DNA of 64,000 nucleotides from assembly GCA_016214035.1 (NCBI GenBank), contig JACRPF010000005.1, positions 496,001-560,000 of the forward strand, read 5' to 3'. Source of the stretch: Spirochaetota bacterium. GTDB lineage: Bacteria > Spirochaetota > Brachyspiria > Brachyspirales > JACRPF01. Shown in pieces: positions 18,150 through 25,410 of the stretch. How positions within the stretch are numbered: the first letter of the stretch is position 1; each line of letters begins with the position of its first letter. The position numbers were made by a program, and so were the translations under genes. The notes under the pieces are model-generated. The model saw nothing but the letters and a program-made list of their open reading frames with translations. It ran no database searches and was not told the DNA's origin.

Positions 18150-18310
18150 TTATTCGCAGCGGAGCGTGTCGATGGGGTTAAGATCGGCGGCTTTACGCGC
18201 AGGCAGAATACCGAATACGAACCCGATGCCGATGTATTCGGCAGTACGCCGCTGAGCGCAGTGAGAAATCCGGTACGGACCTCGTTAAGTGCGTTTTTCG
18301 CCGCGGCAAG
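18150..18310 (-). pseudogene. Remnant of a MacB/FtsX-type ABC permease
   Basis: Read on the minus strand, one frame shows the N-terminal signature of MacB-type permeases (AAKNALNEVRTGFLTALSGV, about 18245-18308). A shifted frame beginning at almost the same place gives the C-terminal signature (AEYIGIGFVFGILPARKAAD, then LNPIDTLRCE and a TAA stop at 18150). The roughly 350 residues normally between these ends are missing. A large internal deletion that joined the ends out of frame explains this best. No start codon is preserved and a stop lies just before the N-terminal piece. The 18098-18470 interval otherwise holds only the small ORF at 18313. Confidence 0.6.
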
Positions 18311-18312
18311 CT

Positions 18313-18462
18313 ATGGTAAGAATAGCAGAGCAATTTGTATTGATAGACACCGGAGGGATGCATTTTATTCCACATAAAATTCTGCAAGAAATAACAAAAA
18401 ACAGTAAACGCATACAGGATATTCCGGTGAACTATGTAAAAAGTGGTACGTTCAGGAAATGA
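18313..18462 (+). CDS. Tiny AT-rich ORF of unknown nature
   Basis: 49 codons beginning MVRIAEQFVLIDTGGMHFIP and ending VNYVKSGTFRK. Its base composition is visibly more AT-rich than neighbouring genes and it has no clear ribosome site. The FVLIDTGG segment loosely recalls the active-site loop of retropepsin-like aspartyl proteases, but the chain is far too short. It abuts the permease remnant, so this is probably a site of deletion and insertion. It could be a fragment of a foreign gene; I do not recognise it. Confidence 0.25.
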   Translation: MVRIAEQFVLIDTGGMHFIPHKILQEITKNSKRIQDIPVNYVKSGTFRK

Positions 18463-18470
18463 ATTACCGG

Positions 18471-19706
18471 TTATTCTTGAATATAAAACGATGAATGACC
18501 TTTCGGATCGAGCACAAGCCCATTTTCACAAAGTATTCGCTGCAGGTGCGGTACATCGATCATGCGAATATCAGTAACACTGTTCTCCACGGCTGCTGCC
18601 GCCGCGGTACCCGCCGATTGACCCATCATGCAGCAGGTGGGCGTCATGCGGTAGCTTGAATGCGCCACCTGATCGCCGGAAATGCATTTGCCGGCGGTGA
18701 GAATATTTTTCAGTCCTTTCGGTGTGAGCGCGCGAAGCGGAATACCGTACGGCGGCACCTGCTCGCGGCGTCCGCCGTGTCCGGGCTCGGTGAGGCTGTG
18801 AAAATCAATCTGCGATGTAGCCACGGCGATATTGTCGTTAAAGGTGACACCGGCAAGAATGTCTTTTTCGGTGAGCGTGTATTCACCGGTGATGCGCCGT
18901 CCTTCACGTATGCCGATTTTCGAGCCGCTTGCGCAGAGCTGATAGGTCGGGTGCGAGGTGCGCTGCATGTAATGTACGATACGCGCAATCTGCATGCGGG
19001 CCTCGGCTTCCGCATCGCTCAGGCTTTTTCCGTCGGTGGGGTCGTGGCGCATGACCTTGGTGGCGTTGCAGTACACCCTGCCGTCGGGGAGCCTGCCGCC
19101 GGTGCCGAGTCCCGGCAATTCGCTCCGGCTGTGTATCGCCTGAAGACCTTCGGGGAGATATGGTGTCACCGGCTTGCCGGTATCACAAAGGATGAAGACA
19201 AGCGTCATATGCAGCATGAGACCTTCAACCGGATCGCCTTTCGAGAACGATGCGCCCGCATATGCCGCGAGATCGCCTTCGCCGGTGGTGTCGATGACGA
19301 ACTTCGCCGGTACTTCGAAGAAACCGGAGCGGTTATGGCAGTGTACCGTTTTAATTGAACCGTCGGAAACAGAAGCGCCGGTTACCCGTGTATGGAAGAG
19401 AATATCCGCACCGCTTTTCTGCATCTGATGCTGAAGTATTATCTTGAGCATCTCGCTGTTGAAAAATCGGCCCCAGGCGCAGTTCGCTCTGGTCAACTCG
19501 GCGGTAATGCCGTTGAAAATATCACCCATGCCGGTGATGCCGGCGAACCATTCGCCCACGCATCCAGCCGTTGATATGCCGCCGAGGCAGTTGCTTTCTT
19601 CTATAATAAGAACCCTGCGCCCCGGACGTGCCGCCGCAATCGCCGCCGCGGTACCGGCAGTTCCCCCGCCGGCGACTACGATATCGTACGGAGATGTCTG
19701 ATTCAT
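18471..19706 (-). CDS. FAD-dependent oxidoreductase (FAD_oxidored family), copy 2
   Basis: 411 residues from ATG 19706; a TTG two codons upstream is less likely. N-terminal Rossmann motif VVAGGGTAGTAAAIAAA with a matching ...RVLIIEE strand end, then a second FAD-binding segment (KFVIDTTGEGDLAAYAGA) and a C-terminal GGRREQVPPYGIPLRAL / ILTAGKCISG motif. This is the FAD_oxidored family (PF12831) common in organisms degrading polysaccharides; substrates are generally unknown. No signal peptide. It follows its paralogue by 13 bp with no good ribosome site of its own, so it is likely read from the same message. Confidence 0.8.
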   Translation of the reverse strand: MNQTSPYDIVVAGGGTAGTAAAIAAARPGRRVLIIEESNCLGGISTAGCVGEWFAGITGMGDIFNGITAELTRANCAWGRFFNSEMLKIILQHQMQKSGADILFHTRVTGASVSDGSIKTVHCHNRSGFFEVPAKFVIDTTGEGDLAAYAGASFSKGDPVEGLMLHMTLVFILCDTGKPVTPYLPEGLQAIHSRSELPGLGTGGRLPDGRVYCNATKVMRHDPTDGKSLSDAEAEARMQIARIVHYMQRTSHPTYQLCASGSKIGIREGRRITGEYTLTEKDILAGVTFNDNIAVATSQIDFHSLTEPGHGGRREQVPPYGIPLRALTPKGLKNILTAGKCISGDQVAHSSYRMTPTCCMMGQSAGTAAAAAVENSVTDIRMIDVPHLQRILCENGLVLDPKGHSSFYIQE

Positions 19707-19719
19707 ACACAACCACGCG

Positions 19720-21015
19720 CTATGGCTTTACCCCGCGGGCGATAAGCACATCCTGTATCTTTTTCACGCCAACCTTACGCGGCGCGATTTTTTCTTTCGC
19801 CGCTATCGATGCCGCAATACCCGCCGCTTCGCCCATGGCCGCACAAATGGGCATGACGCGGTAATTCGAATGGGCCTTGTGCGTACCGGAGATGCAGCGT
19901 CCGGCGAGTATGAGGCCGTCCACGGTTTTCGGCAGGAGCGAACGGTACGGGATGGAATAGCCGTCAACGTTGGGGAAATGTTTCTGGGCGCCGTTCTTGT
20001 CGAGTCCCGGGCCGTCGATGTTGTGGATGTCGAAGTTGAACTTCGCGCGCAGCACCACCCAGTCGTCGAAGACGCGCGAGGCGAGTATGTCGTCCTCATT
20101 AAGCGTGTATTCGCCCACGAAGTGTCTCGTCTCACGCACGCCGAGGAGTGACGCCGTCGATATGATAAAGCACTGCTCGAAGCCGGGGACGGTGTCACGG
20201 AGGAATTTCACTATCGGGTCCATCTGCTTACGGCATTCATATTCCGCTTTGGCGAGGTCGTCGGCGTTGGTGCCGTCGATGCCGATGAAGTTCGTCATAT
20301 TCACCGTTACGATGCCGGGAAGCGATGAAGGATACAGCAGCGTATGCCCCGCCGGAAACGGCAGCGCCTGCCGCGAGAGATCCTGTATCTTTCCTTTCGG
20401 AACATCAAGGTTCGCCTCGAAGCCGCCGGGGAACACCGCGCGTGAATAATCAACGCCGGCTACCTTGAACATGATGGTCACCGGCTGCATCTTGCCGTCA
20501 CCCTCGCGGCCTTTCACGAACTCGGCACCCGCACGCGCCGCCGCATCGCCGTCGCCGGTGGCGTCGATGACCGTTTTCGCGAGTACCGCCTGTCTGCCGG
20601 ATTTATTCTCGATGATAAGACCTTTGAGCGTTGTACCTTCTTTTACCGCGCCGGAGACGAAAGTATAAAGGAGAACATGCACGTTTGCTTCATGCAGCAT
20701 TTCGAACATGACGAATTTCAGTTTTTCGGGATTGATTGTTCCCTGCCAGGGGAATTTCTCGACGATATCGGGAACCGTTGAGCGTTTATATAATTCCTGG
20801 AGCACGGATGATGCGGCGCTTCCCGCCCAGTGGCTCATGAGCCCCGCAGTAGCGATGCCGCCGATCATGCCGGTCTGTTCTATAATGACGGTTTTCGCGC
20901 CCTCGCGTGCGGCGCTAATAGCCGCGGCGAATCCCGCAGGACCTCCGCCGGCAACCGCCACGTCGTATTCGCCGAGAACCGGAAGTGTGTGCGCAGGTTC
21001 ATTGATCATTGTCAT
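19720..21015 (-). CDS. FAD-dependent oxidoreductase (FAD_oxidored family), copy 1
   Basis: 431 residues. Rossmann motif VAVAGGGPAGFAAAISAARE, second FAD motif KTVIDATGDGDAAARAGAEF, and the closing motif VDGLILAGRCISGTHKAHSN. It shares the whole fold plan with the next gene (both end in AHS.YR...GQ/EAAG segments), so the pair arose by tandem duplication. Start at 21015 is supported by GGAG seven nucleotides upstream. Cytoplasmic. The flavin chemistry is clear, the substrate is not; sugar or amino-acid-derived hydroxyl compounds are the usual guess for this family. Confidence 0.82.
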   Translation of the reverse strand: MTMINEPAHTLPVLGEYDVAVAGGGPAGFAAAISAAREGAKTVIIEQTGMIGGIATAGLMSHWAGSAASSVLQELYKRSTVPDIVEKFPWQGTINPEKLKFVMFEMLHEANVHVLLYTFVSGAVKEGTTLKGLIIENKSGRQAVLAKTVIDATGDGDAAARAGAEFVKGREGDGKMQPVTIMFKVAGVDYSRAVFPGGFEANLDVPKGKIQDLSRQALPFPAGHTLLYPSSLPGIVTVNMTNFIGIDGTNADDLAKAEYECRKQMDPIVKFLRDTVPGFEQCFIISTASLLGVRETRHFVGEYTLNEDDILASRVFDDWVVLRAKFNFDIHNIDGPGLDKNGAQKHFPNVDGYSIPYRSLLPKTVDGLILAGRCISGTHKAHSNYRVMPICAAMGEAAGIAASIAAKEKIAPRKVGVKKIQDVLIARGVKP

Positions 21016-21134
21016 AACGGCACTCCATGTGAAAATGTAGCTTAAATATAACCCGTTCCCGGCAAAATGCTATATGGAATCGTGCCGGAATTCGTTTAAA
21101 ATCATGCTGCGGTGCCGGTTGTCATGAACGGTTA

Positions 21135-21162
21135 TTGACGAAGCATAATCATGACATATAGT
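21135..21162 (+). promoter_or_regulatory. Promoter of the nitroreductase gene
   Basis: TTGACG (21135-21140), 16 nt, TATAGT (21157-21162). Points to the ATG at 21195 about 26 nt after the expected transcription start. Confidence 0.6.
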
Positions 21163-21194
21163 ATTCCCAATCAAAAAGTAACCTGGAGCATCGC

Positions 21195-21821
21195 ATGGAA
21201 CCGACAACCGTACCATCCGTACCGCCGAATGAATTCATCAAGACCATCTATGAACGCAGAAGCATACGATCGTTCGTAGACCGCGATGTCCCGGATGATC
21301 TTATCACCGCATGCCTGAAAGCGGCGAACAAGGCGCCGTCCGCGCATAATCAGCAGTCGTGGCGATTCATCGTCGTGCGCGGGCAGAAGAAAAAGGAGCT
21401 CTCGGAGCTCATCGTGAACCGCGCGGCGGGTTTTCCCAAGGCGTCGGCTGCGCTTCTGCGCATGGCGGCACGTTCCATCACGAGCGCGCCGGTGGTCGTC
21501 GCCGTGGCGAATACCGGAGAGCTCATCGAGCACGGAAAACGTCTGTTCGCCATCGATGAGGACAAAGCTGTTGATTTTTTCCGTACCATGGAGATACAAA
21601 GCTCGGCGGCCGCGGTTGAAAACCTCCTTCTGGCGGCAACATCGCTCGGTCTCGCGACGGTGTGGCTCGGCATCATGTATCTGATAAAGGACGAGGTGCT
21701 CGAGCTTCTCGGTGAACCGAAGGGCGAATTCATGGCCATCGTGCCGGTTGGTTATACATCAAGGGAAACATCCGGTCCGCAGAAAAAGAAACTTGACGTC
21801 ATTGTGAAACGCTTCAATTAA
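21195..21821 (+). CDS. Nitroreductase family FMN oxidoreductase
   Basis: 208 residues. The N-terminus IYERRSIRSFVDRDVPDDLI and APSAHNQQSWRFIVV are the FMN-phosphate and ring-contacting segments of nitroreductases; the C-terminal GLATVWLGIM and VPVGYTS strands complete the fold. It reduces nitro, quinone or enone compounds using NAD(P)H in the cytoplasm; physiological substrate not evident. CTGGAG six nucleotides upstream supports the start. Single-gene unit with its own promoter, divergent from the FAD oxidoreductase pair. Confidence 0.88.
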   Translation: MEPTTVPSVPPNEFIKTIYERRSIRSFVDRDVPDDLITACLKAANKAPSAHNQQSWRFIVVRGQKKKELSELIVNRAAGFPKASAALLRMAARSITSAPVVVAVANTGELIEHGKRLFAIDEDKAVDFFRTMEIQSSAAAVENLLLAATSLGLATVWLGIMYLIKDEVLELLGEPKGEFMAIVPVGYTSRETSGPQKKKLDVIVKRFN

Positions 21822-21918
21822 GGGCGCCTCGGAAAACAGTTGTTATACAGCCATTCCTGCTGCATACGCCCATTCAGATAATCCTTTAGGTGTACTGCTG
21901 TAATCGCACTGCGTCAAT

Positions 21919-21958
21919 CGTTCGGATTATTGACGTCCGGCGGTGCCTGTCGTAGGAT
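21919..21958 (+). promoter_or_regulatory. Promoter with GGATTATTG box, barrel-like gene 1
   Basis: The box CGTTCGGATTATTGACG (21919-21935) overlaps a TTGACG -35 (21930-21935), followed after 17 nt by TAGGAT (21953-21958). The same box and spacer text recur before the paralogous gene at 24522. A 7-bp inverted repeat CGTCAAT/ATTGACG (21912-21918, 21929-21935) brackets the box. Confidence 0.5.
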
Positions 21959-22018
21959 GATATCCATAGGGATTATTGAAACCGGTTCAGCATGCCTTCC
22001 CTATGAAGGAGCATCCGT

Positions 22019-22498
22019 ATGTACAAGCGCGCATCCGTTATGATTGCGGTAATCATGTGCTGTTCGGCAGTCGTATTCAGTCAGCAGAAGATAACTGCAA
22101 CCAGCAGCCACGGCATCATACTTGAAGCGGTGAATCCGCTGAAGCTCGGGATAGGGTACAATTTTTATGACTCGATACTGCTGAGCGGCAATATTCCATC
22201 AGGCTGGGGCCGCGGCGTAATGGTATCCTGGGCATCCGGTAAAGAAAGCGCGTTTCTGGCAAAGCCGTATGCGTATTTTTTCGTGGGGCAGGCCGCACCC
22301 TTTGTAGGCGGCAGTGTGGCTTTCGGCAGTGATTTCGGCACCAGGAACTTTATCCGTCTTACGCCGGAAATTGGATTCTCGCTTGCCGGCATGCTCATGT
22401 TTTATTATGCGCTCAATTTTCAGGTATACCCGGCGGTAACAGCAGCCACGGGTGAAGCCGGGATACGCATGTACTTTTTCCCGCTGTTCTCAAAGTAG
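22019..22498 (+). CDS. Small secreted barrel-like protein, copy 1
   Basis: 159 residues. Signal peptide MYKRASVMIAVIMCCSAVVFS, then about 135 residues of alternating, Gly/Tyr/Phe-rich strands (LGIGYNFYDSILLSG, AKPYAYFFVGQAAPFVGGSV, FSLAGMLMFYYALNFQVYPA) ending in YFFPLFSK. A terminal aromatic residue and strand pattern suggest a small outer-membrane beta-barrel, but no family is recognised. Its mature part is about three quarters identical to the protein at 24522 by my hand alignment. AAGGAG seven nucleotides upstream marks the start. Confidence 0.7.
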   Translation: MYKRASVMIAVIMCCSAVVFSQQKITATSSHGIILEAVNPLKLGIGYNFYDSILLSGNIPSGWGRGVMVSWASGKESAFLAKPYAYFFVGQAAPFVGGSVAFGSDFGTRNFIRLTPEIGFSLAGMLMFYYALNFQVYPAVTAATGEAGIRMYFFPLFSK

Positions 22499-22549
22499 GG
22501 GCGTTACCGGCGGAATTACATGCCGATGCATCCGGGAAGTTCAGGAAAG

Positions 22550-22598
22550 AGCAATAAATAAAGAAACCCTCCCGCAGCCGTACGTCCGCAGGAGGGTT
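22550..22598 (-). terminator. Intrinsic terminator of the DUF6266/FN3-like gene
   Basis: On the minus strand an 8-bp perfect stem AACCCTCC/GGAGGGTT (22591-22598 and 22565-22572) closes an 18-nt loop that can pair further, followed by a U-rich tract (TTTCTTTATTTATT). It lies 16 bp after the stop at 22615. Confidence 0.75.
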
Positions 22599-22614
22599 CA
22601 TCGGAATACCATGA

Positions 22615-23241
22615 TCACCCGAGAGGTGCCGTTGTCACGCTCACGCTGATCGATGACGATATCGCCGTTGCGTCGGCATATACCGCATCAGCCAGCATGG
22701 CATACACAACGTATTTCGCCGCCGTTGCGAGACCGGTAATCGTGAACGGCTGGGCGTTGTCCGCAGGCACGGAGAACAACCGAACGTTATCCGTGCACGC
22801 AACGCCCCACGCCTGGACCGCATACACGATGCACACGTTTCCCGCCGCGGCCGGCAGTTCAACCCGGCAGTCAACCGAGTCCGCCGTGACGTTCACCGCC
22901 GTGAGCCCCGCAGGAGCAGCCATGCCCAACGGCTTGGCAACCTGAAGGACGTTCCCCTCACGCAGACGGGCTGCATTCACTCCGATGAAGTGATTGAACC
23001 CCGTCATGTTGAGGTCTTCGGCTGCGTGATTCCAAGAACCCTGAATCACCCCGCCGAACGATTTCCAGAGCGAGACGAGCGTCCTGAACGACGCGCGCAC
23101 CTCGATCTGCGCAGGCGAATTGCCGACATTGTATGCAATGTACGGCCGGATGTAATTCGTCTGCTTCCACTTCGAGAACACCACGTTGCCGAGTTTCCGG
23201 CGAAGATCGGTCAACACAATACTGAGATCTGCTTTGGCCAT
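22615..23241 (-). CDS. DUF6266-like N-terminal domain plus fibronectin-III-like domain
   Basis: 208 residues, no signal peptide. The N-terminal 100 residues (LRRKLGNVVFSKWKQTNYIR, then SPAQIEVRASFRTLVSLWKS, then NMTGFNHFIGVN) resemble the DUF6266-type module I recall from Bacteroidetes. The C-terminal half (PAGLTAVNVTADSVDCRVEL, then PFTITGLATAAKYVVYAMLA) looks like a fibronectin-III beta-sandwich. Cys residues are few. It has a perfect AAAGGAGG ribosome site six nucleotides before the ATG and a strong terminator, which suggests high expression. A TATAAT (23260-23265) lies just upstream but would leave a leader of only about ten nucleotides. Function unknown. Confidence 0.65.
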   Translation of the reverse strand: MAKADLSIVLTDLRRKLGNVVFSKWKQTNYIRPYIAYNVGNSPAQIEVRASFRTLVSLWKSFGGVIQGSWNHAAEDLNMTGFNHFIGVNAARLREGNVLQVAKPLGMAAPAGLTAVNVTADSVDCRVELPAAAGNVCIVYAVQAWGVACTDNVRLFSVPADNAQPFTITGLATAAKYVVYAMLADAVYADATAISSSISVSVTTAPLG

Positions 23242-23376
23242 AAATAGCCTCCTTTTTTTATTATAAGGGATCGCGGAATGTCCATCAGCGCGCTTTGACT
23301 TGATTCCTTGGCCTTACATATACATATACGAAAAGGTGTTGCATATCATGGAATGCTGATCGTATACATATCGGGC

Positions 23377-23418
23377 AAGCGGAGGCAAAGCGGACCGGAA
23401 GCGGAGACAAAGCGGACC
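23377..23418. repeat. Short tandem repeat upstream of the sigma factor gene
   Basis: Two imperfect copies of AAGCGGAGGCAAAGCGGACC with a 22-bp period (23377-23396 and 23399-23418, one mismatch). Nearby are TACATATACATATACG (23315-23333 region) and the palindrome ACGTATACGT (about 23468-23477). The cluster lies in the 268-bp gap between the divergent DUF6266-like and sigma-factor genes and could be regulatory. Confidence 0.6.
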
Positions 23419-23509
23419 TGACACGGCGGTGCGGTTTCATACCGGCGCCCATTGCATGCAACACTATTACGTATACGTATAGGTACGAACAAGTATCAAG
23501 GAATATAGT

Positions 23510-24400
23510 ATGAACACACGAACAATCACGGCGGCAGCGCCGGTTGATGATATGACACTCATCTGCGGGATTCTCAATAACCGCATGTCAAGTTTCCGGT
23601 TGTTCCAGGACAGATATCTCGGCTACATCAAACACCTTTTCGGCCGGTGGATTAACGATACGTCAGATGCCGAGGAGCTTTCATATGATGTGCTGGCGAA
23701 GACAATTGCCGGTATCGGCCGTTTTGATCCGGATCGCGGCAGCCTGCGTATGTGGATATATGCCATTGCCATCCATGTAAGGAACGATTACCTTCGAAAA
23801 ACTGCGGCATGCAGAGCGGCGGTAACCGTAGTGTCGCTTGACGACCCGGTGACGTCCGGCAGCGATACATGCCGCATCGATAATCTTACGGACAGCAGCA
23901 CAGACAGTTCCCTGCAGCCGTCCGCGGCATATACCGGTGATCCGGGATTACAAGCCGCGCAGGCGGTCATTGAAGCGCTGCCGATTGATACACGGTATAT
24001 TCTCCAGATGCATTCGGACGGGTATACGTCCTCGGAAATTGCCGAGACCGTTCACAAACCGGAGGGAACGGTACGGAGTATCTGTTCGCGCATACTCAAG
24101 ACAATACGCAATGCATACGAAAAAGCGATGAGGCATGATATGCCGGCTACGGCGGCGGATACTACTCCGGGCTGTGATACGATTCCCGAACAGCATGAAC
24201 CGGTATCCGAAAATACCGCCATTATCGCATGCGATCAGGACAGCGGGGATAGCATCTTTATTATGCTATTTCCGGTTACCCTAACATTTAAAAGCATCCT
24301 CGTGGAAGGATATCCGCCAAGTCTTACATCGCCGCGCGGAGCGGTGTTCAAGCGAAGTCGTATGATGAGTTCAAACAGTATGATAATCCATATGGTGTAA
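23510..24400 (+). CDS. ECF-like RNA polymerase sigma factor with C-terminal extension
   Basis: 296 residues. Sigma region 2 at about 27-92 (FQDRYLGYIKHLFGRWINDT, then SDAEELSYDVLAKTIAGIGR, then RGSLRMWIYAIAIHVRNDYL) and region 4 at about 152-205 (ALPIDTRYILQMHSDGYTSS, then EIAETVHKPEGTVRSICSRI). Between them is a 50-residue linker; after region 4 comes an unusual ~95-residue tail without recognisable domain. ECF factors normally end soon after region 4, so the tail may be an inhibitory or sensing element. AGGA upstream supports the ATG at 23510. No anti-sigma gene is adjacent. It lies between two paralogous secreted-protein genes. Confidence 0.75.
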   Translation: MNTRTITAAAPVDDMTLICGILNNRMSSFRLFQDRYLGYIKHLFGRWINDTSDAEELSYDVLAKTIAGIGRFDPDRGSLRMWIYAIAIHVRNDYLRKTAACRAAVTVVSLDDPVTSGSDTCRIDNLTDSSTDSSLQPSAAYTGDPGLQAAQAVIEALPIDTRYILQMHSDGYTSSEIAETVHKPEGTVRSICSRILKTIRNAYEKAMRHDMPATAADTTPGCDTIPEQHEPVSENTAIIACDQDSGDSIFIMLFPVTLTFKSILVEGYPPSLTSPRGAVFKRSRMMSSNSMIIHMV

Positions 24401-24433
24401 TCATCATTGCGTTTACGTCAGACATATGCGAAT

Positions 24434-24473
24434 CGTTTGGATTATTGACGCACGGCAGTACCTGTCATACGCT
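24434..24473 (+). promoter_or_regulatory. Promoter with GGATTATTG box, barrel-like gene 2
   Basis: CGTTTGGATTATTGACG (24434-24450) overlaps TTGACG (24445-24450); after 17 nt comes TACGCT (24468-24473). Spacer text (CGGCAGTACCTGTCA) closely matches that of the 21919 promoter (CGGCGGTGCCTGTCG), so the promoters are duplicates that stayed conserved. Confidence 0.5.
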
Positions 24474-24521
24474 GTTATCAAGGGCATGGCATTTCGTTCA
24501 GCATGTCCGGGGAGCATGTGT

Positions 24522-25028
24522 ATGCGTTCATTCATCGGTAAAGGTATTACGATATTGTTCAGCGGTGTTGTCCTTTCGTTCGGGGCGGCGCCGACGTTCA
24601 ATGCAACAGCGGGGCAGACGATACGGGCGACGAGCAGCCATGGCATCATCCTTGAGATTGCCAATCCGCTGAAGTTGGGTGTCGGCTATAACTTCTACGA
24701 TTCAATGCTGATGAGCGGCGGACACCCGTTCGGCCTGGGCCGCGGGGTTATTCTGTCATATGCCGGCGGAAAGGACAATGCTTTTCTGGCGAAACCATTT
24801 GCGTACTTTTTCGCGGGCAAGGCTGCTCCGTATATCGGCGGCAGCGTGGTTTTCGGCAGTGATCTCGGGACAAGGAACTTCATCCGGATTGCACCGGAGA
24901 TCGGGTTTTCACTGACCGGACTTATGATGTTCTACTATTCACTGCAATTCCCGGTATACCCGGCGGTTACCGCAATGACGGGAGAGATTGGGCTGAAGAT
25001 GTACTTTTTTCCGCTGTTCTCAAAATAG
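24522..25028 (+). CDS. Small secreted barrel-like protein, copy 2
   Basis: 168 residues from ATG 24522, chosen because GGGGAG lies seven nucleotides upstream; earlier in-frame ATGs (24426, 24516) lack proper sites. N-terminal hydrophobic segment GITILFSGVVLSFGAAP is a likely signal peptide. The mature region runs collinearly with the protein at 22019 (ATSSHGIILE start, YFFPLFSK end), about three quarters identical without gaps. The alternating aromatic/glycine strands suggest an outer-membrane barrel; unrecognised family. It lies 121 bp after the sigma factor gene. Confidence 0.7.
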   Translation: MRSFIGKGITILFSGVVLSFGAAPTFNATAGQTIRATSSHGIILEIANPLKLGVGYNFYDSMLMSGGHPFGLGRGVILSYAGGKDNAFLAKPFAYFFAGKAAPYIGGSVVFGSDLGTRNFIRIAPEIGFSLTGLMMFYYSLQFPVYPAVTAMTGEIGLKMYFFPLFSK

Positions 25029-25107
25029 TATCTGTTAGAATAGTACGCTTATTATCTGTAAACAGAATAACGATTCATCCGGAAAATAATCAAAAAAAGG
25101 AAGAACC

Positions 25108-25134
25108 GCGGCGGGAATTTTGTTTTCCCGCCGC
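25108..25134. terminator. Strong hairpin after barrel-like gene 2
   Basis: A perfect 10-bp stem GCGGCGGGAA/TTCCCGCCGC with a 7-nt loop, 80 bp beyond the stop at 25028. On the plus strand no U-run follows; instead an A-run precedes it, so a textbook terminator forms only on the minus strand, where no gene points. The remainder of 25029-25410 shows a ribosome-site-like AGGAGG at 25145 with no usable start, and the promoter at 25322-25350. Confidence 0.5.
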
Positions 25135-25321
25135 AGCTCCGTCATAGGAGGTATTTAATTTGTAAGCTGTTATTGCTTACATGAACAATATAGTCAACTT
25201 AATCAGTATCGGGAATACTACATATGGCGTAGAATTCAACTAGTACATTCGTATTATATGTATCTGAGAGACTCTGTGCATGCAAACGAACATCGATACG
25301 CATGATTTTGCGGCGTGCGAC

Positions 25322-25350
25322 TTGACGATATATGCCGGGCAATCTATACT
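25322..25350 (+). promoter_or_regulatory. Promoter of the cyclic glucan synthase gene
   Basis: TTGACG (25322-25327), 17 nt, TATACT (25345-25350). Leader of roughly 54 nt to the ATG at 25411. Confidence 0.65.
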
Positions 25351-25410
25351 GCTGTTATGACGAAGGGTTCTGATGATATCGCCAACCATTCAGGATCATG
25401 ATGAGAAAAC

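Noticed and set aside
25145-25165. AGGAGG followed by a possible short gene
   Set aside because: The only candidate start (TTG) is followed at once by a stop.
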